NCBI GenBank assembly: GCA_950022655.1
Contig: OX465583.1
Location: 11,369,298 to 11,433,297, forward strand
Direction of reading: 5' to 3'
Source: Alentia gelatinosa
Taxonomy: Eukaryota; Annelida; Polychaeta; Phyllodocida; Polynoidae
Length of the DNA: 64,000 nt
Part shown: piece after piece, positions 22,516 to 34,359 of the stretch
Position numbering within the stretch: position 1 is the first letter of the stretch
How the letters are laid out: the number at the start of each line of letters is the position of its first letter
The notes under the pieces: generated by a model
Told to the model about the DNA's origin: nothing
Seen by the model: only the letters and a program-made list of their open reading frames with translations
Databases searched by the model: none
Made by a program: the position numbers and the translations under genes

Positions 22516-23474
22516 AAGCGTCTATACTATATGTCCTGGCTAGTTTCACGTACACCAATGCTTTTAGATATAGTCGCCAACATATCGTTTACTTATGCAA
22601 TGAGGTCATCAACCCCCATATTCGAGCGTCTCGTTGATTCTCTCGGGGTCGTTGCTGCTAGAAATGTTGGAAAAAAGTTGCTCCATTAATATCGGATGGT
22701 GTCATGTGGTAAGCTCACCCCGTGGGTAAAGATGGGCAAGGAACTATAATGCTGGGAAGCTTTAAAGCCTGCCCCCACCTACCACGATTCTGGTCCCGAT
22801 TGGCCTTACGATGGCATTCCCAACACCATTCCGATTCTAGCGTGAGGTCTGGCAAAATCGTGGTAGGTGGAACAGGTTTCTGCGATTCCGTCCACGACAG
22901 CTCACGATAGGCTGCGATGAAAACGCCAATCGTAGAGGTCCCGATAATTTCCAACATGTTGGAAATTTTGTAGCCTGTCGTTGGGTATCGTAGCCTATCG
23001 GGAAGATATCGTGGTCAGCGCGTATGATTCACCGATTGGATAACGACAGAGGTCTACAATTGGGGGAGCCGGGGAGATAGGAAGCCTCCAAGATGAATAA
23101 AAGCTTAAAAATAAAAGAATAGTGTGAGTTTAGAAGGTACGTATGATACGATCCATAGATGGAGCATATAGATGTTACGTGTATAAGCGTGAATTCCATT
23201 TCAATACCCATGTTGATACCATAAAAAAAAAAGTTCTGAGCCAATAAATAGTCCATTATGCACATTAAGCAGTAGTTTCTCGTATTAATAAAACAGAGGA
23301 TGACATTAGTTACATGAACCCTGGTGTCACCTTTGGACGCGTCACGTATGTCGCCATTACTGTTCCTACTGTCTATTCGCTTCATAAGTTGCCATTGCAG
23401 AATACATGTGTGCTACCCATCGTCGTCACATTTTTTTTGTATTTGAAAAAAATGCTTTATTGACATACTCTCTT
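22516..23474. other. Anonymous DNA with one inverted-repeat pair
   Basis: Near 22773-22870 ccacctaccacgattctggt has an inverted partner (aaatcgtggtaggtggaaca), suggesting a small element. No gene is recognised. Confidence 0.4.
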
Positions 23475-23783
23475 AAGCCTGATGCCCATCTGCCGATTCA
23501 GGGTTGAGCGATTAGTTTCCAAATCGTATAGGAGTCGGTGAACTTGTCACAGGCAAATTATGTAACTCTTCTCTCGACCGGCAGACATTAAGGAGATGGG
23601 TGGTGGATATTAGTCCTAAGCAAATCGGTCTACTAATCGTTGGCTGACCCTTGCCTAGCTGTCCTACATCTACCAACTACGGCCGACTCCGTTAGGATGC
23701 CTTCGGTGAGACAAATTACCGTCCGTTTGTCGCCGACAAAGGTACATGAATGTTCCGAAATCGGTAGATGGGCATTGGGCTTT
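23475..23783. mobile_element. MITE family 5, copy 2
   Basis: Ends gatgcccatctaccgattca and atcggtagatgggcattggg. The interior matches the other four copies. Confidence 0.85.
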
Positions 23784-24965
23784 AGTAATTACTGTATCAA
23801 GATGTATCTAGCGATTCATATCAAGGAAGCATAGCCTTTTGAACCAATCATTATTAACTAAAATTGACATTGCATAAACTTAAGGTCCTTGAAAGATTGT
23901 ATGTCTTTCTTCTTCCTTTCCTTTCTTGTTATAAAATGAAAAAAAAAAGAAAAACAAAGAAGAACAGTGCAGTAGTTGACGAGTGCACTACATAATTTTT
24001 GCTGTAATTAATTTGAGGTATAAATAAAAAAGGAAACTTATCACTTATTTCTCTTTCTTAGTGAGTTTGCTTTTATTTCCTTTTTTTACCACCCATCCTT
24101 AGATGATGCGTAGATACCATACAGGAAAACAAATTAGTTTTTCCTTTAGTGGTGCGATATAACAAACAGGGCGTGTGTAATATGATTAAGTGGGGGAAAG
24201 TACATCTACTTAGTCTTGGTGAAGAATGTAGTTGTTGCAAGGCTGGGTGATTTACTAAGTACGGTCGTAACTCTAGCTCAGTGCCGAGTCAAAGCTCAGA
24301 GGAGCTTAACGGTCTACTTCACCCTGGTTGAGGATCGACAGAGTGGCAGCAACAAGCCCTCAGCATTAACTCCGGATTTCCGTAGTCACCATTTACAATC
24401 AACAGCGACACGAGAAAGCCAACGGCTACACCCAAAGACATTCCGCAGATAAAGTTGTTGTTTCAACGAGTCTTTCTGAACTTGATAAGGTTTCCTTTGG
24501 TCAACTGATAGAATTGAAAGTAAAACAAAAATAGTTTCTTTTAAGAGGGAAAACTTTAAAAGGCACGGATATTGTTGATCTGTCCACAGGCAGTGTTTTG
24601 AGGATAAAAAAGGCATTTGTGATGGTCTGAGGACGATGTCTCCAAGGCAGACAACCATCAATTCGGTCGACATTTCCATTGGCTCTCAAGGGTACCGGAT
24701 CAATAGTTAGCCCTCTCACTACGCCGCATAGCACCAAATACACGCCCTGAAATACGCCACTCCAGTACCACTTTCACCCCTCTAGTACGCTGGCACTATC
24801 GACAGAGACATCATTATATCACACCTCCATCATAATCCAAAATAACTAGGATGTTATATGATAGTAATGATTTTAACTATGATATGGTTTTATTTAAGTT
24901 GGAAAAAAAAAATCGAAATATTCGCATTATTTCATTGAAAAATAGCAATTATTTATATTTCGGAA
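23784..24965. other. Anonymous DNA
   Basis: Open frames of up to 97 codons on either strand at 24216-24743 show no domain. No reliable splice structure is seen. Confidence 0.35.
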
Positions 24966-24969
24966 CTGA

Positions 24970-25622
24970 TGCCTCAAGGCATCATAGCGTACTAACCACA
25001 GGAATGCCTCGAGGTATCAGGGTGTACTATGCCTGGGAATGCCTATAGGTTTCACGGTGTACTATGCCTGGGAATGCCTCGAGGTATCGTGGTATACTTT
25101 GCCCAGGAATGCCTCGAGGTATCATGGTGTACTATGCCTGGGAATGCCTCGAGGTATCACGGTGTACTATGCCTGGGAATGCCTCGAGGTATCATGGTGT
25201 ACTATGCCTGGGAATGCTTCGAGGTATCATGGTGTACTATGCCCAGGAATGCCTCGAGGTATCATGATGTACTATGCCTTGGAATGCCTCAAGGTATCAC
25301 GGTTTACTAGGCCAGGGGATGCTTCGAGGTATCATGGTGTACTATGCCCGGGAATGCCTCGAGTTATCATGGTGTACTATGCCCGGGAATGCCTCGAGGT
25401 ATCATGGTGTACTATGCCCAGGAATGCCTCGAGGTATCATGGTGTACTATGCCTTGGAATGCCTCAAGGTATCAGGGTGTACTATGCCCGGGAATGCCTC
25501 AAGGTATCACGGTGTACTATGCCCGGGAATGCCTCGAGGTATCACGGTGTACTATGCCCGGGAATGCCTCGAGGTATCACGGTGTACTATGCCTGGGAAT
25601 GCTTCCAGGCATCACAGCGTAG
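24970..25622 (+). repeat. Minisatellite, 35-bp unit, about 18 copies
   Basis: The unit reads about ggaatgcctcgaggtatcat then ggtgtactatgcccg, with an exact 35-bp period. Because 35 is not a multiple of three and the unit has no stop in any forward frame, all three forward frames stay open for hundreds of bases and encode the same 35-residue repeat from different start points. Variation between copies is mostly single C/T changes. It is a tandem repeat, not a supported gene. Confidence 0.9.
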
Positions 25623-26009
25623 CAAAGGGGTTAAGAGCTAGCTACTACGCCGCTGCCACTAGCTTTCTGAATCGGATGCGTCCACAGCAGAGAAATATGT
25701 ACACGGAGGCAGCTTCCTACCTTTTGTGAGTGACATTCTAATCAATGGTGTAATGCTTTTGTTCATATACAGCCGCACTTGACAACAGTTAATTTGTTTT
25801 ATATCTGAAATCTAAATCAACCTTTGTCAACTAAATTAAATCTATCGCTTTTGTTTATCATTCTGAGAAATTAAGGTTATTCTCAGATCTAAGATTAGGT
25901 TATGACCACCATTAAGATAGATATGGCCATTCTTTACAAGTGAAATGCCTATATGCTGATCTCTGCTCTAACACATGTTCGAGTTTTAAAGTCAATCATT
26001 TTCACCTTA
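25623..26009. other. Anonymous AT-rich DNA
   Basis: Nothing recognisable. Confidence 0.35.
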
Positions 26010-26330
26010 TTCCTATATATACAACCTATGATTACCTAACGCTGCTGGGGGTGGAATAACTTTTGTTTACTGCCAGGTTGACGTTTACTGCCCAGGTTGA
26101 CGTTTACTGCCCAGGTTGACGTTTACTGCCCAGGTTGACGTTTACTGCCATGTTGACGTTTACTGCCCAGGTTGACGTTTACTGTCCAGGTTGACGTTTA
26201 CTGCCCAGGTTGACGTTCAGAGACGTTCGGTTTTTATCGATATTAGCCGACAATTAAAGCTATATAGGAATAGGGAAACCACGTACCGGTGGAAATAAGT
26301 CAAAGTTACTCGGTAAAGCTTCCATTTTCC
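26010..26330 (-). mobile_element. 19-bp minisatellite element (copy 2, reversed)
   Basis: 26066-26215 holds about eight copies of caggttgacgtttactgcc. The flanks (acctatgattacctaacgct; gttcggtttttatcgatatt; gtggaaataagtcaaagtta) are the reverse complement of 5440-5770. The palindromic half has been lost after about 26320. Confidence 0.75.
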
Positions 26331-26744
26331 GTCCAAATCCATAATCCATATTCAGGATATGTAATTGTTTTTCTTTGTGTCAAAGAAAAAAAATCTAATA
26401 TTGCTTTTGCCTTATTTATGCTAATAAAATAGTGTTTTCAACCTCCCCAAAGATCCTCCAGCTCGGTCCCATTCCATGGCCGACAAGGACATATTATCCA
26501 AGTTCTCCCTGTTTCTCTGAGAAAGAAGAATCTACATGAAAAACGTTTCCAATTTTTTCCCTTGCTCAAACTGACATTCCTGTCTACTGAAAGTTTACTT
26601 GAATTACCAGAAACAATTCCAGAATTAGAAAGATATTGTCCTTGCAGGGGCGTCAGAACATTTTGAAAGTGTGGGGGGGGGGCGAACCGAAAAGTTGCTG
26701 ACATTTTTCTTAGTATGAAGTCAGACTTTGACATTGGCCTGTTC
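26331..26744. other. Anonymous DNA with G-run
   Basis: A run of nine or ten G lies near 26672. A 98-codon minus-strand open frame here shows no motif. Confidence 0.35.
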
Positions 26745-27735
26745 CACTGGATTTACCATAAATCTGCAAAAAGTGTGAAAAAAGTCAGGTCCTAGTCTTC
26801 ATTATATGCGGAAAAGTCAGACTTTTACATTTTTCCAAGGTGAAAAGTCAGGGCTTAGCCATCATTGCATGCTAAAAAGTCAGACTTTGACATTTTTCCA
26901 CAGTGAAAAGTAAGGGCCTAGCCATCATTGCATGCTAAAAAGTCAGACTTTGACATTTTTCCACTGTGAAAAGTCAATTCTTAGCCACTGGTAAAAGATC
27001 AGACTTTGACATTTTTCCACTGCGAAAAGTCAGGGCTTAGCCATTATTGCATGCTAAAATGTCAGACTTTGACATTTTTCCACTGTGAAAAGTCAATTCT
27101 TAGCCACTGGTAAAAGATCAGACTTTGACATTTTTCCACTGTGAAAAGTCAGGGCTTAGCCATCATTGCATGCTAAAAAGTCAGACTTTGACATTTTTCC
27201 ACAGTGAAAAGTAAGGGCCTAGCCATCATTGCATGCTAAAAAGTCAGACTTTGACATTTTTCCACTGTGAAAAGTCAATTCTTAGCCACTGGTAAAAGAT
27301 CAGACTTTGACATTTTTCCACTGTGAAAAGTCAGGGCTTAGCCATTATTGCATGCTAAAATGTCAGACTTTGACATTTTTCCACTGTGAAAAGTCAATTC
27401 TTAGCCACTGGTAAAAGATCAGACTTTGACATTTTTCCACTGTGAAAAGTCAGGGCTTAGCCATCATTGCATGCTAAAAAGTCAGACTTTGACATTTTTC
27501 CACAGTGAAAAGTAAGGGCCTAGCCATCATTGCATGCTAAAAAGTCAGACTTTGACATTTTTCCACTGTGAAAAGTCAATTCTTAGCCACTGGTAAAAGA
27601 TCAGACTTTGACATTTTTCCACTGTGAAAAGTCAGGGCTTAGCCATCATTGCATGCTAAAATCTCAGACTTTGACATTTTTCTCTTTTGAAAAACCAAAG
27701 GTCTAGCCATTGATATACACTTAAAGTCTGACTTT
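26745..27735 (+). repeat. Satellite array with five-monomer higher-order repeat
   Basis: Monomers of about 62 and 57 bp share gactttgacatttttccac followed by a variable half. From 26817 the order is: a (cagggcttag..catcattgc), b (aagggcctag), c (caattcttagccactgg), d (cagggcttag..cattattgc), c. This order repeats from about 27117 and 27418, a period of about 300 bp. The three higher-order copies are far more alike than the monomers within one copy. Confidence 0.85.
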
Positions 27736-27740
27736 TACCC

Positions 27741-28690
27741 CGACGTTTACATTAGACGATTCTGTCCGGCGATTCTGTCATTCTGCACCTCCTGACGGCT
27801 TTGAGCAGTAAAATGATAGAAATCGTCTAATGTAAAGGCAAAGTGCGTGGCGACTGCAGATCGTCTGATTACCTCAGACTATACAATTTGGCACCACCTG
27901 ACGACAATTGGACACACTCTGACGCCCGCAACTATTTCAAGCTGTCTTGAATTAATCGTCTACACGAGCGGGGATCCTGTGAAAACTTATAGTCGTCAGT
28001 GTAAACGCACATTCGGGCGCATTCTGAGGTCAACGACTTTTTTTTTTTTTTTTTTTTAAATCTGTTTATTATACTGAACAAAATAAGGCAGTATGCCTGT
28101 TTTCAATTTGGCTCAGTGCTTCGTACTTGGCTTGATTACAGTACTCTTTATGATTCGGCTTGCACAACTAGCTAGCAGACAACATTCTTAACCTTAGTGA
28201 TGGTATTTACAATGATACATCAACCTTCATTAGATTCATATTCAGCAATAGGCTCGTTATTAATTTGTCAAAATAAAAAGCAGATAGCCAATTTATGCTC
28301 ATTTAACATAGATTCAATAGTAAATAAACATGCATGTTCTCCTATTAGCATAATAACAGGTTGCTATTTGTACTCGTTCACAACTAGCCTATATACATTG
28401 AGATATAAGAAGGAATAAAAAGAATCAAGTTGACAATAAATCCGATCCCAGCAGTATCCCTAGCCTCCTATCCCTGACCCCCAATCCCGCAGGCAGGCTT
28501 TAAAGTGAACCTCACCAATTTATACTAATAGTTTTGACGGCTATTAAACAGTATGGTGCGTTCTTTATATTTAAACCTTGGGTAAGTGGGAATTAATCTA
28601 TATGCAACCGTTGGACATTGCCACCACCTGACGATATTGGCTTGACGCTCTACAGTCGCGACGTATTTAGTCGTCTAGTGTAAACGCCGG
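27741..28690. mobile_element. MITE family 4, large copy interrupted by a retro-insertion
   Basis: The left end gacgtttacattagacgatt and the right end gtcgtctagtgtaaacgccg are inverted. Internal pieces (gtgtaaacgcac at about 27999) are also family-like. A poly(A)-tailed insertion in reverse orientation splits it at about 28038. Confidence 0.6.
28038..28600 (-). mobile_element. Reverse-oriented retro-insertion with poly(A) tail
   Basis: Twenty T at 28038-28057 are a poly(A) tail when read on the minus strand, and AATAAA lies just upstream (about 28065-28070 on the plus strand reads tttatt). The body carries no recognisable protein. The left limit of the insert on the plus strand is uncertain. 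Confidence 0.5.
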
Positions 28691-28749
28691 GTCTATCGTC
28701 CAACTGCACAAGAGGACGTCGGTGGTTGAATCAGGCTCCCATTGCATCA

Positions 28750-29402
28750 GGGGCATTAGGTATCCAGTCACTAGAAAATATCATACACCATAAGAAATCT
28801 ACAGGTCTACTCCTTAATGTTTAAATTGAGTAAGAATGAGTATAACCTGGACAAACGTATTAGAAGAACCCGTATTGACTCCCGCGTTAAGTTCAATCAG
28901 CGGAAGGCGAAGACAAGCAAGAACCAACGGTCACCCTACTTCAGGGGGATTCAGCTGTGGGATTCGCTGAAAGAAAACACTCAGAAAACAGAGGATAAAA
29001 AGCAGTTCAAGAAGGCACAGATATAAGTCCGTGAAGAAGGTTATCAAAGAACTAACATCTGTATATGAATGGAAATCTTGAAGCTATGTGTCACATTACC
29101 CGTAAGGTGTGCGAAATCATAATTGTGAACCAATGTCGGGAAATACCTCTATAAACTCATGGTTAGGATACGAAACTGTGTATTACCTCATTTCGTCTCA
29201 TCTTCATTCCATCCATCACGTACTTTTGTTATGCTGGTCCAGTTTGGTTATTGGTATCTCATATTATATTTTACTTTACAACTTGTTACCTTTGTGTGAT
29301 ATCATTGAGACTCTATATCCTGTTTTGAGTTTTTCGAACTATCAGTGGAAGAACTACCCGAAAGTGGTAGAACTGATACAAATTTAAAAAAAAAAAAAAA
29401 AA
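28750..29402 (+). mobile_element. LINE 3' end (5'-truncated) with A tail
   Basis: An open frame ending near 29026 resembles the conserved tail of LINE reverse transcriptases: an Arg/Lys-rich stretch, then SPYFRGIQLWDSL, then a charged end. About 370 bp of 3' region and a run of 18 A (about 29385-29402) follow. The reverse-transcriptase domain is missing, as expected for a truncated insertion. Confidence 0.55.
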
Positions 29403-29904
29403 ATTGTCAGAATGGCAGTAGCATTTTACCTGCCATTCGATACAACACTATTCAAGCAGCGCTTCTGGTAAACACGCACATAAAGTTTTTCTATCATCGA
29501 CATTGTAGCCATCATCTTTAATTTGACGTCAAGTTAAGTGCAGGCATCATCTAATACAGCTAAATGTGTTTTTCTAGGTGCAGTTTGAATGTTTCCACGA
29601 AGGTACTTAGAATAGAAATATCAAATTACCAATGCACTGAACATATGAGAGGAATGCCAAGTGCACCGGTGAGGTTATTGCTGAAACCTGTTCTGTTTTC
29701 TCATGATTTCCTACAATTTGTATCAATTTGTTGTAGCAATAGCAAATTGTCAGGAGCTGGAGCTAGTGCAAGATAAGCGTCATATTGTAAAGTTCGGGTC
29801 TATACATCCCTATCATGACCAATTGTATTAGTTTCCGTGCAAAGAGATTAAGTCATCTAAATTGCCCGTGTTTATTAGTACCAAAATGACAGCATTCAGA
29901 CAGT
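29403..29904. other. Anonymous DNA
   Basis: Nothing recognised beyond the A tail. Confidence 0.3.
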
Positions 29905-30480
29905 GGTAATAGGCCTTTTTCCACAGGCCGGTGTCGCACGTTATCTACATGGTTACGCAATGCCTGCAGCCAAACATACCCCTGGCAACGTATCCTTTAG
30001 CATTGGATCATTGAATGTATGAGCCTAATACATTTAAAATACCCGTGTACATTATTTCCAGAGAAATAATAACGATTGCATCGTACTCTATAGTGTTCCA
30101 GCTCAAGTCTGGTATGTCATACATGCATATTGCCTCAATAATACTTTAGATATAGGGTAGATAACACAGGGTCACCGAAATTGAATACACAATAATGCAT
30201 TGGCAGGCCTAGCTATCATATGCTTATCTTCCCCCAAGTTAAAACCAAAACAATTATCAACTATAAAGTTTTGATAGTCCAGACCCGTTGATACAATGCC
30301 TTTAATTGTTCTAGCAGTCCAGTCTGTCCAAAACCAACACTCCTGTAATCACACTTTAGCTGTGATTGCTGTGTATTTCTATTTGAATACCGCAGGACTC
30401 ACAGTGTTTGTCTGAGTGGCCGCGTAACTAGACAATGGGCCGTTAGGTGGCGCTGAACGGCAATACCTGTATTTGTAGTA
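29905..30480 (+). repeat. Dispersed repeat, second copy of 15.4-16.2 kb
   Basis: It follows the same order of blocks as 15375-16185: the gtgtcgcacgttatct region, acatacccctggcaacgtat, tgcttatctt, aaccaaaacaattatcaact, and gcgtaactagacaatgg..gttaggtggcgctgaacggc. It lacks the duplicated block and palindrome. Confidence 0.7.
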
Positions 30481-33400
30481 GCTTCTCCCTGTCTTGATGT
30501 TTACCATTCGGCAGCCATGTAGTGATTGGCATAGTTAACCTCATTATCGCTCACTCTAGTTCCCAGTTTGGCCACATGGAGGCAGGCTGAAGTAACATGA
30601 CACTGACACCGGAGTTGTTAGTGACCTGAGCGGCCCTGTGCGACAGACCGGAAGGAGACTGGTCAGTCATGTTTGCTGTTGCTTCATCAGTCGATCCCAG
30701 CACAGAGTTTACAAGCTTACCCTGTACCCAGATGCCCCCTGCTGTCTATAAACCAGATGAACTTGGCCAAATAAATCAGTTACCTTCTTGACTCATAGTA
30801 GTACATAGTACATCTTGAGTTCTTTTTTGCAAAAAAATATATCCCTCTCGCACTTACGTGCGTGTCATTGAGACAAATTTTCTTTTTCTTTTTTTGAGTT
30901 CTTACTCCCTTCTTCGTGAGGCCGATACCTTACGCAAGTAAGGCTCAAGGCTTTGTAATATGATGCCTAACGTTTTCCTCTTTTTTAAATATTCTTTATT
31001 TTTACTGTACATATGTAAGCCGAGGGGCATGGATGAGTGGCCTTACAGAATTTTCCATGGTACTACACATACACCTGATAATAGTAGCACAATAATATCT
31101 CTACCTTAGATACAACTGATTACTCCATGGGAATACAAATCTTTAGGAAAAAAACCTTTAACAAGATATACACAAATGATAGAGATCGGCGACAATTAAA
31201 GGACGCACAAATAGTTTGTTTACAGTCGGTGTTTGAGTATCGCTGGAAACAGATATGGCTTTAATTTTGAAAAAGAAATCCTAGTGCATTTTTTTCCTGC
31301 GAATATGTTATCATATCTGCGCCACCCAATACGTCCTCAAAGACAAGGTCAGTGATCGACCTCACTCATTTTACAGAGTTCTTATTTAAATTTTAAATGA
31401 GAAGAAATTGACTCCACCAAATTCACGTTAAAAAAGAAAACACGGTTCAAGGGATTTCTTTTGTTTCATAAATTATTGAAACAACGATGCGTGATTGAAT
31501 GCAGCGGACTATCGTTGTCATAGAATGTTGTACTCATAAATCTGCCTATAAACTTAAAATCTTAATAAACATAAAAGTGAGACACAGCTAGGAATGATAA
31601 AGTGAATGGCATATTCGCCTTATAATGCACTGAAGAATATTTGGTTTTTTTAAAAAGTTTTTATATAACAGTTATTACTTCATCTATATTAATACAGGTT
31701 AAATTGTATCAATAATCCTTGGGTGTTATACAAAATGTTACATAGACGAGTGTTCAGAGAACTTATCATTGATCTACTGAAATACTGCTGCTTGTTTTTG
31801 TTTTGTTTTTTTATTTGGGGCGGGGGGGGGGGGGGGGGGCACAAGGAACCTTTTTAGAGTAGCACAGTTGCCAGTTCTCTACTGTACATCAGTTTATTTA
31901 CATCTGGAATGGAAGTTTATATACATCTGATATGATGATATTAGAGAACGTGAAGGTTTGGCATCTGGGACCTGTTTCAGTAGTTTCGTGACATGTCTGT
32001 ATGGTGTTTGTAGGAATCACCCACTTAAATCCCAGGGTATACGTTTCGCAGTATGGTGATTTGTTATTAGGAAGTATCCTTTAATGTCTTCCGACGTGAT
32101 CCAAAACAATTACAATTTACCTTTCATGGTTAAACAAAAGTTGATAGAACTCTAATACTTTTAAAATACCTGTTAGACCTCGGGCTGTACAATAGGTTCT
32201 TAAAACAAAGTTCATTTTCTCAGATAGGTTATGCGGTGAGCCGAAATATTGTTTTCGTTTGAGAGCAAGAGATAAAAAGCCGTTATTGGTGGAGAAGTAT
32301 GTGGACTTGAAAGGGCAGGCCGATTTAACACGTAATTAACCGTGAAAGGTGGAGGTCCCTTATAAAACATTTATACGGTGGTCACCCATACGCTATGGTC
32401 AAGGCGACGAGATTTATCTTGTTGCTTTTTAAAGATTTATCTAATGATCATAAACTACTACAGGGGGTCGTTTTATTTTCAACTCTCGTTGGTGAGGAGA
32501 GCTCTCACGAGGGATACCTCCACGGGCGACCTATTGGACGAGAGGTCGTCAATCGCGTTCGATTTACCCTGTCGTCCGTAGGTAGAGAAATCCTTGTCAT
32601 CGGAGAGAAGCCCAGGTCAAAATAGGCCTGTAGGAGAGTTTGGAGGAGACTTGAACGAGGTCTCGTAACAAGTCTCTTCCTATTGGCCAGATTCACTTGT
32701 TTACTGGTCTCTTATTGGTTGCTAATGACTCTTTCTTTAGTCAGTGATGTGGTGACACATAGTGGTATTTTTGGGAACTAATTTCATCATTTATGAATGT
32801 ATGTTAATCTAAGTAAATGGGACAGTGATTCTCCATCTGAGACCTCCAGTTTTTATTAAAATCATAATAAATATATTTCCGATTTTTCAAATGAATTAAA
32901 AAGCTTTAAATTTGTTATTTTGAATCACCTACGATACCCCTAGAGGTGTCGCCCGCTAGGAGAGCTGCAAGACACTTTTCAGGAGGTCTCCCCGCCCGAG
33001 GATAAAAAATATAACGCGAATGGACGAGAGGTCGCACGTCGTGAGCTACAACTCTCCTTCCCGAGGATACATTGAATTATCAAACCCAAACCCTCGTACG
33101 ACCTCTCCATGGGCATTTCAAGTCTCCTTGGGCAGAAAATAAAACGACCCCCTGTTGGCTTTCAACTTATGACCAATTCAGACAGCGTCCATCAGACAGT
33201 ATCTTGTTGCCTACTACATATAAAACGTGTGAATTTTGGTCGGATCCGCTTTGAGTCTCTCCCGCACATAGAGGTAGAGTGGACCAGAACTACGCTTGGA
33301 GACTTAGGGGCCACGAGAGTGAGATTCTCGTGTATTACTTAACTGAATTCTGCTACTCTTTTTTTTTCTAAACTCAGATGTACTTCTATCCTTAGAATTT

Positions 33401-34064
33401 GTTTCTAGCCATACTGAAAACATGATTTAGAACTGTAGTTTTCCGATCTCCTTTTTTTGAGAAAATACAGTGAGATCACAACACTTCGCTGGTTTAGAGT
33501 GAATTCTTGGTAATGAACATTTTTACATGCTTACATACTATCCTCTATGTATACAGTTAGTAAACGTTGTCTCTAGTATAACGTCTGTTTCTGTAATATA
33601 GTAAGGCAGGAAATTTAGCTAGGAGGGATCGCTATTGCTGGAGCGCGTTTGATAATCTAGGATCGTACATGAAGACCCTTCTTTGTATGTCACAGAGACC
33701 CAGGGACGATGTGGGTCAACTTTATTCAACACTTATGGACGACATTATGGATGGCTAATAAAGTCTTAACGAAACAAACTAAGATATTATTGAACGATAA
33801 CCCTTGTACGAGGTACAGAATAGGATCTTCATGTGCAATTATTAAACGGGCCCCTGGACATGACCGGGTTACCGCCAATGACATGGTCTCATCAGGTTAA
33901 AGTCGAGTATGAAAACTTTGATTTCTACTGCTGAACTCCAACTGACTTGTTGTAACAAGATGACATGATTGTATCTACCAATGATGGTTAGGTGGAGACC
34001 ATATCACTGTTTTGTATCTGATAAATACAGTCAACAACAATCAACACCCAATTCTTCTCAAACA
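30481..34064. other. Largely anonymous DNA
   Basis: No exon can be supported in 3.6 kb. A G run of about 18 lies at 31830-31848. 32470-33060 has repeated 'gacgagaggtcg' phrases in both orientations that look like decayed inverted-repeat DNA. 33640-33750 matches the dispersed repeat near 14.7 kb. Open frames of up to 77 codons lack motifs. Confidence 0.4.
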
Positions 34065-34075
34065 CACACACACAT

Positions 34076-34118
<43 letters not shown>
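34064..34118. repeat. CA/TA microsatellite, left flank of retrotransposon
   Basis: acacacacac followed by (ta)n runs directly into the left repeat of the Ngaro-like element. The right flank at 38558-38625 is (ta)n followed by (gt)n. Confidence 0.85.
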
Positions 34119-34122
<4 letters not shown>

Positions 34123-34332
34123 TATATAACTTGTTATATATATATAAATTGTAGAGACTCAGGATACGTTTCTATCGTATCGAGGTGGTTACCCGGTTGC
34201 GCTTCACCCTGGTAACCGTTACATCACGTTGTCTTCACTACACGCGGTAGCCAATTGGGTTACGTCACGTTCTAACAGCTAACGGATACTTGTATCGTTT
34301 TCTCAGCAGGGAAAACACGTATATTTTAGTCT
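34119..34332 (+). repeat. Ngaro-like repeat A1
   Basis: 214 bp, from cactatataacttg to acgtatattttagtct. It ends 27 bp before the gag-like start codon. It probably includes the promoter, as the only sequence upstream of the first gene within the element. Confidence 0.9.
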
Positions 34333-34359
34333 CCTTATTTTTATCGGATTATCGATGAT

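Noticed and set aside
23029..24743. Possible host exons in several 60-118-codon frames
   Set aside because: No family motif, no consistent splice sites, and frames overlapping on opposite strands.
25039..25729. Long open frames of 92-200 codons with repeated Met/Gly/Tyr-rich units
   Set aside because: They are products of the 35-bp minisatellite; all three forward frames are open at once, which a real gene would not show.
26745..27735. CRISPR-like array (regular repeats with variable halves)
   Set aside because: The 'spacers' are themselves repeated in a fixed five-monomer order and the host is eukaryotic; it is a satellite.
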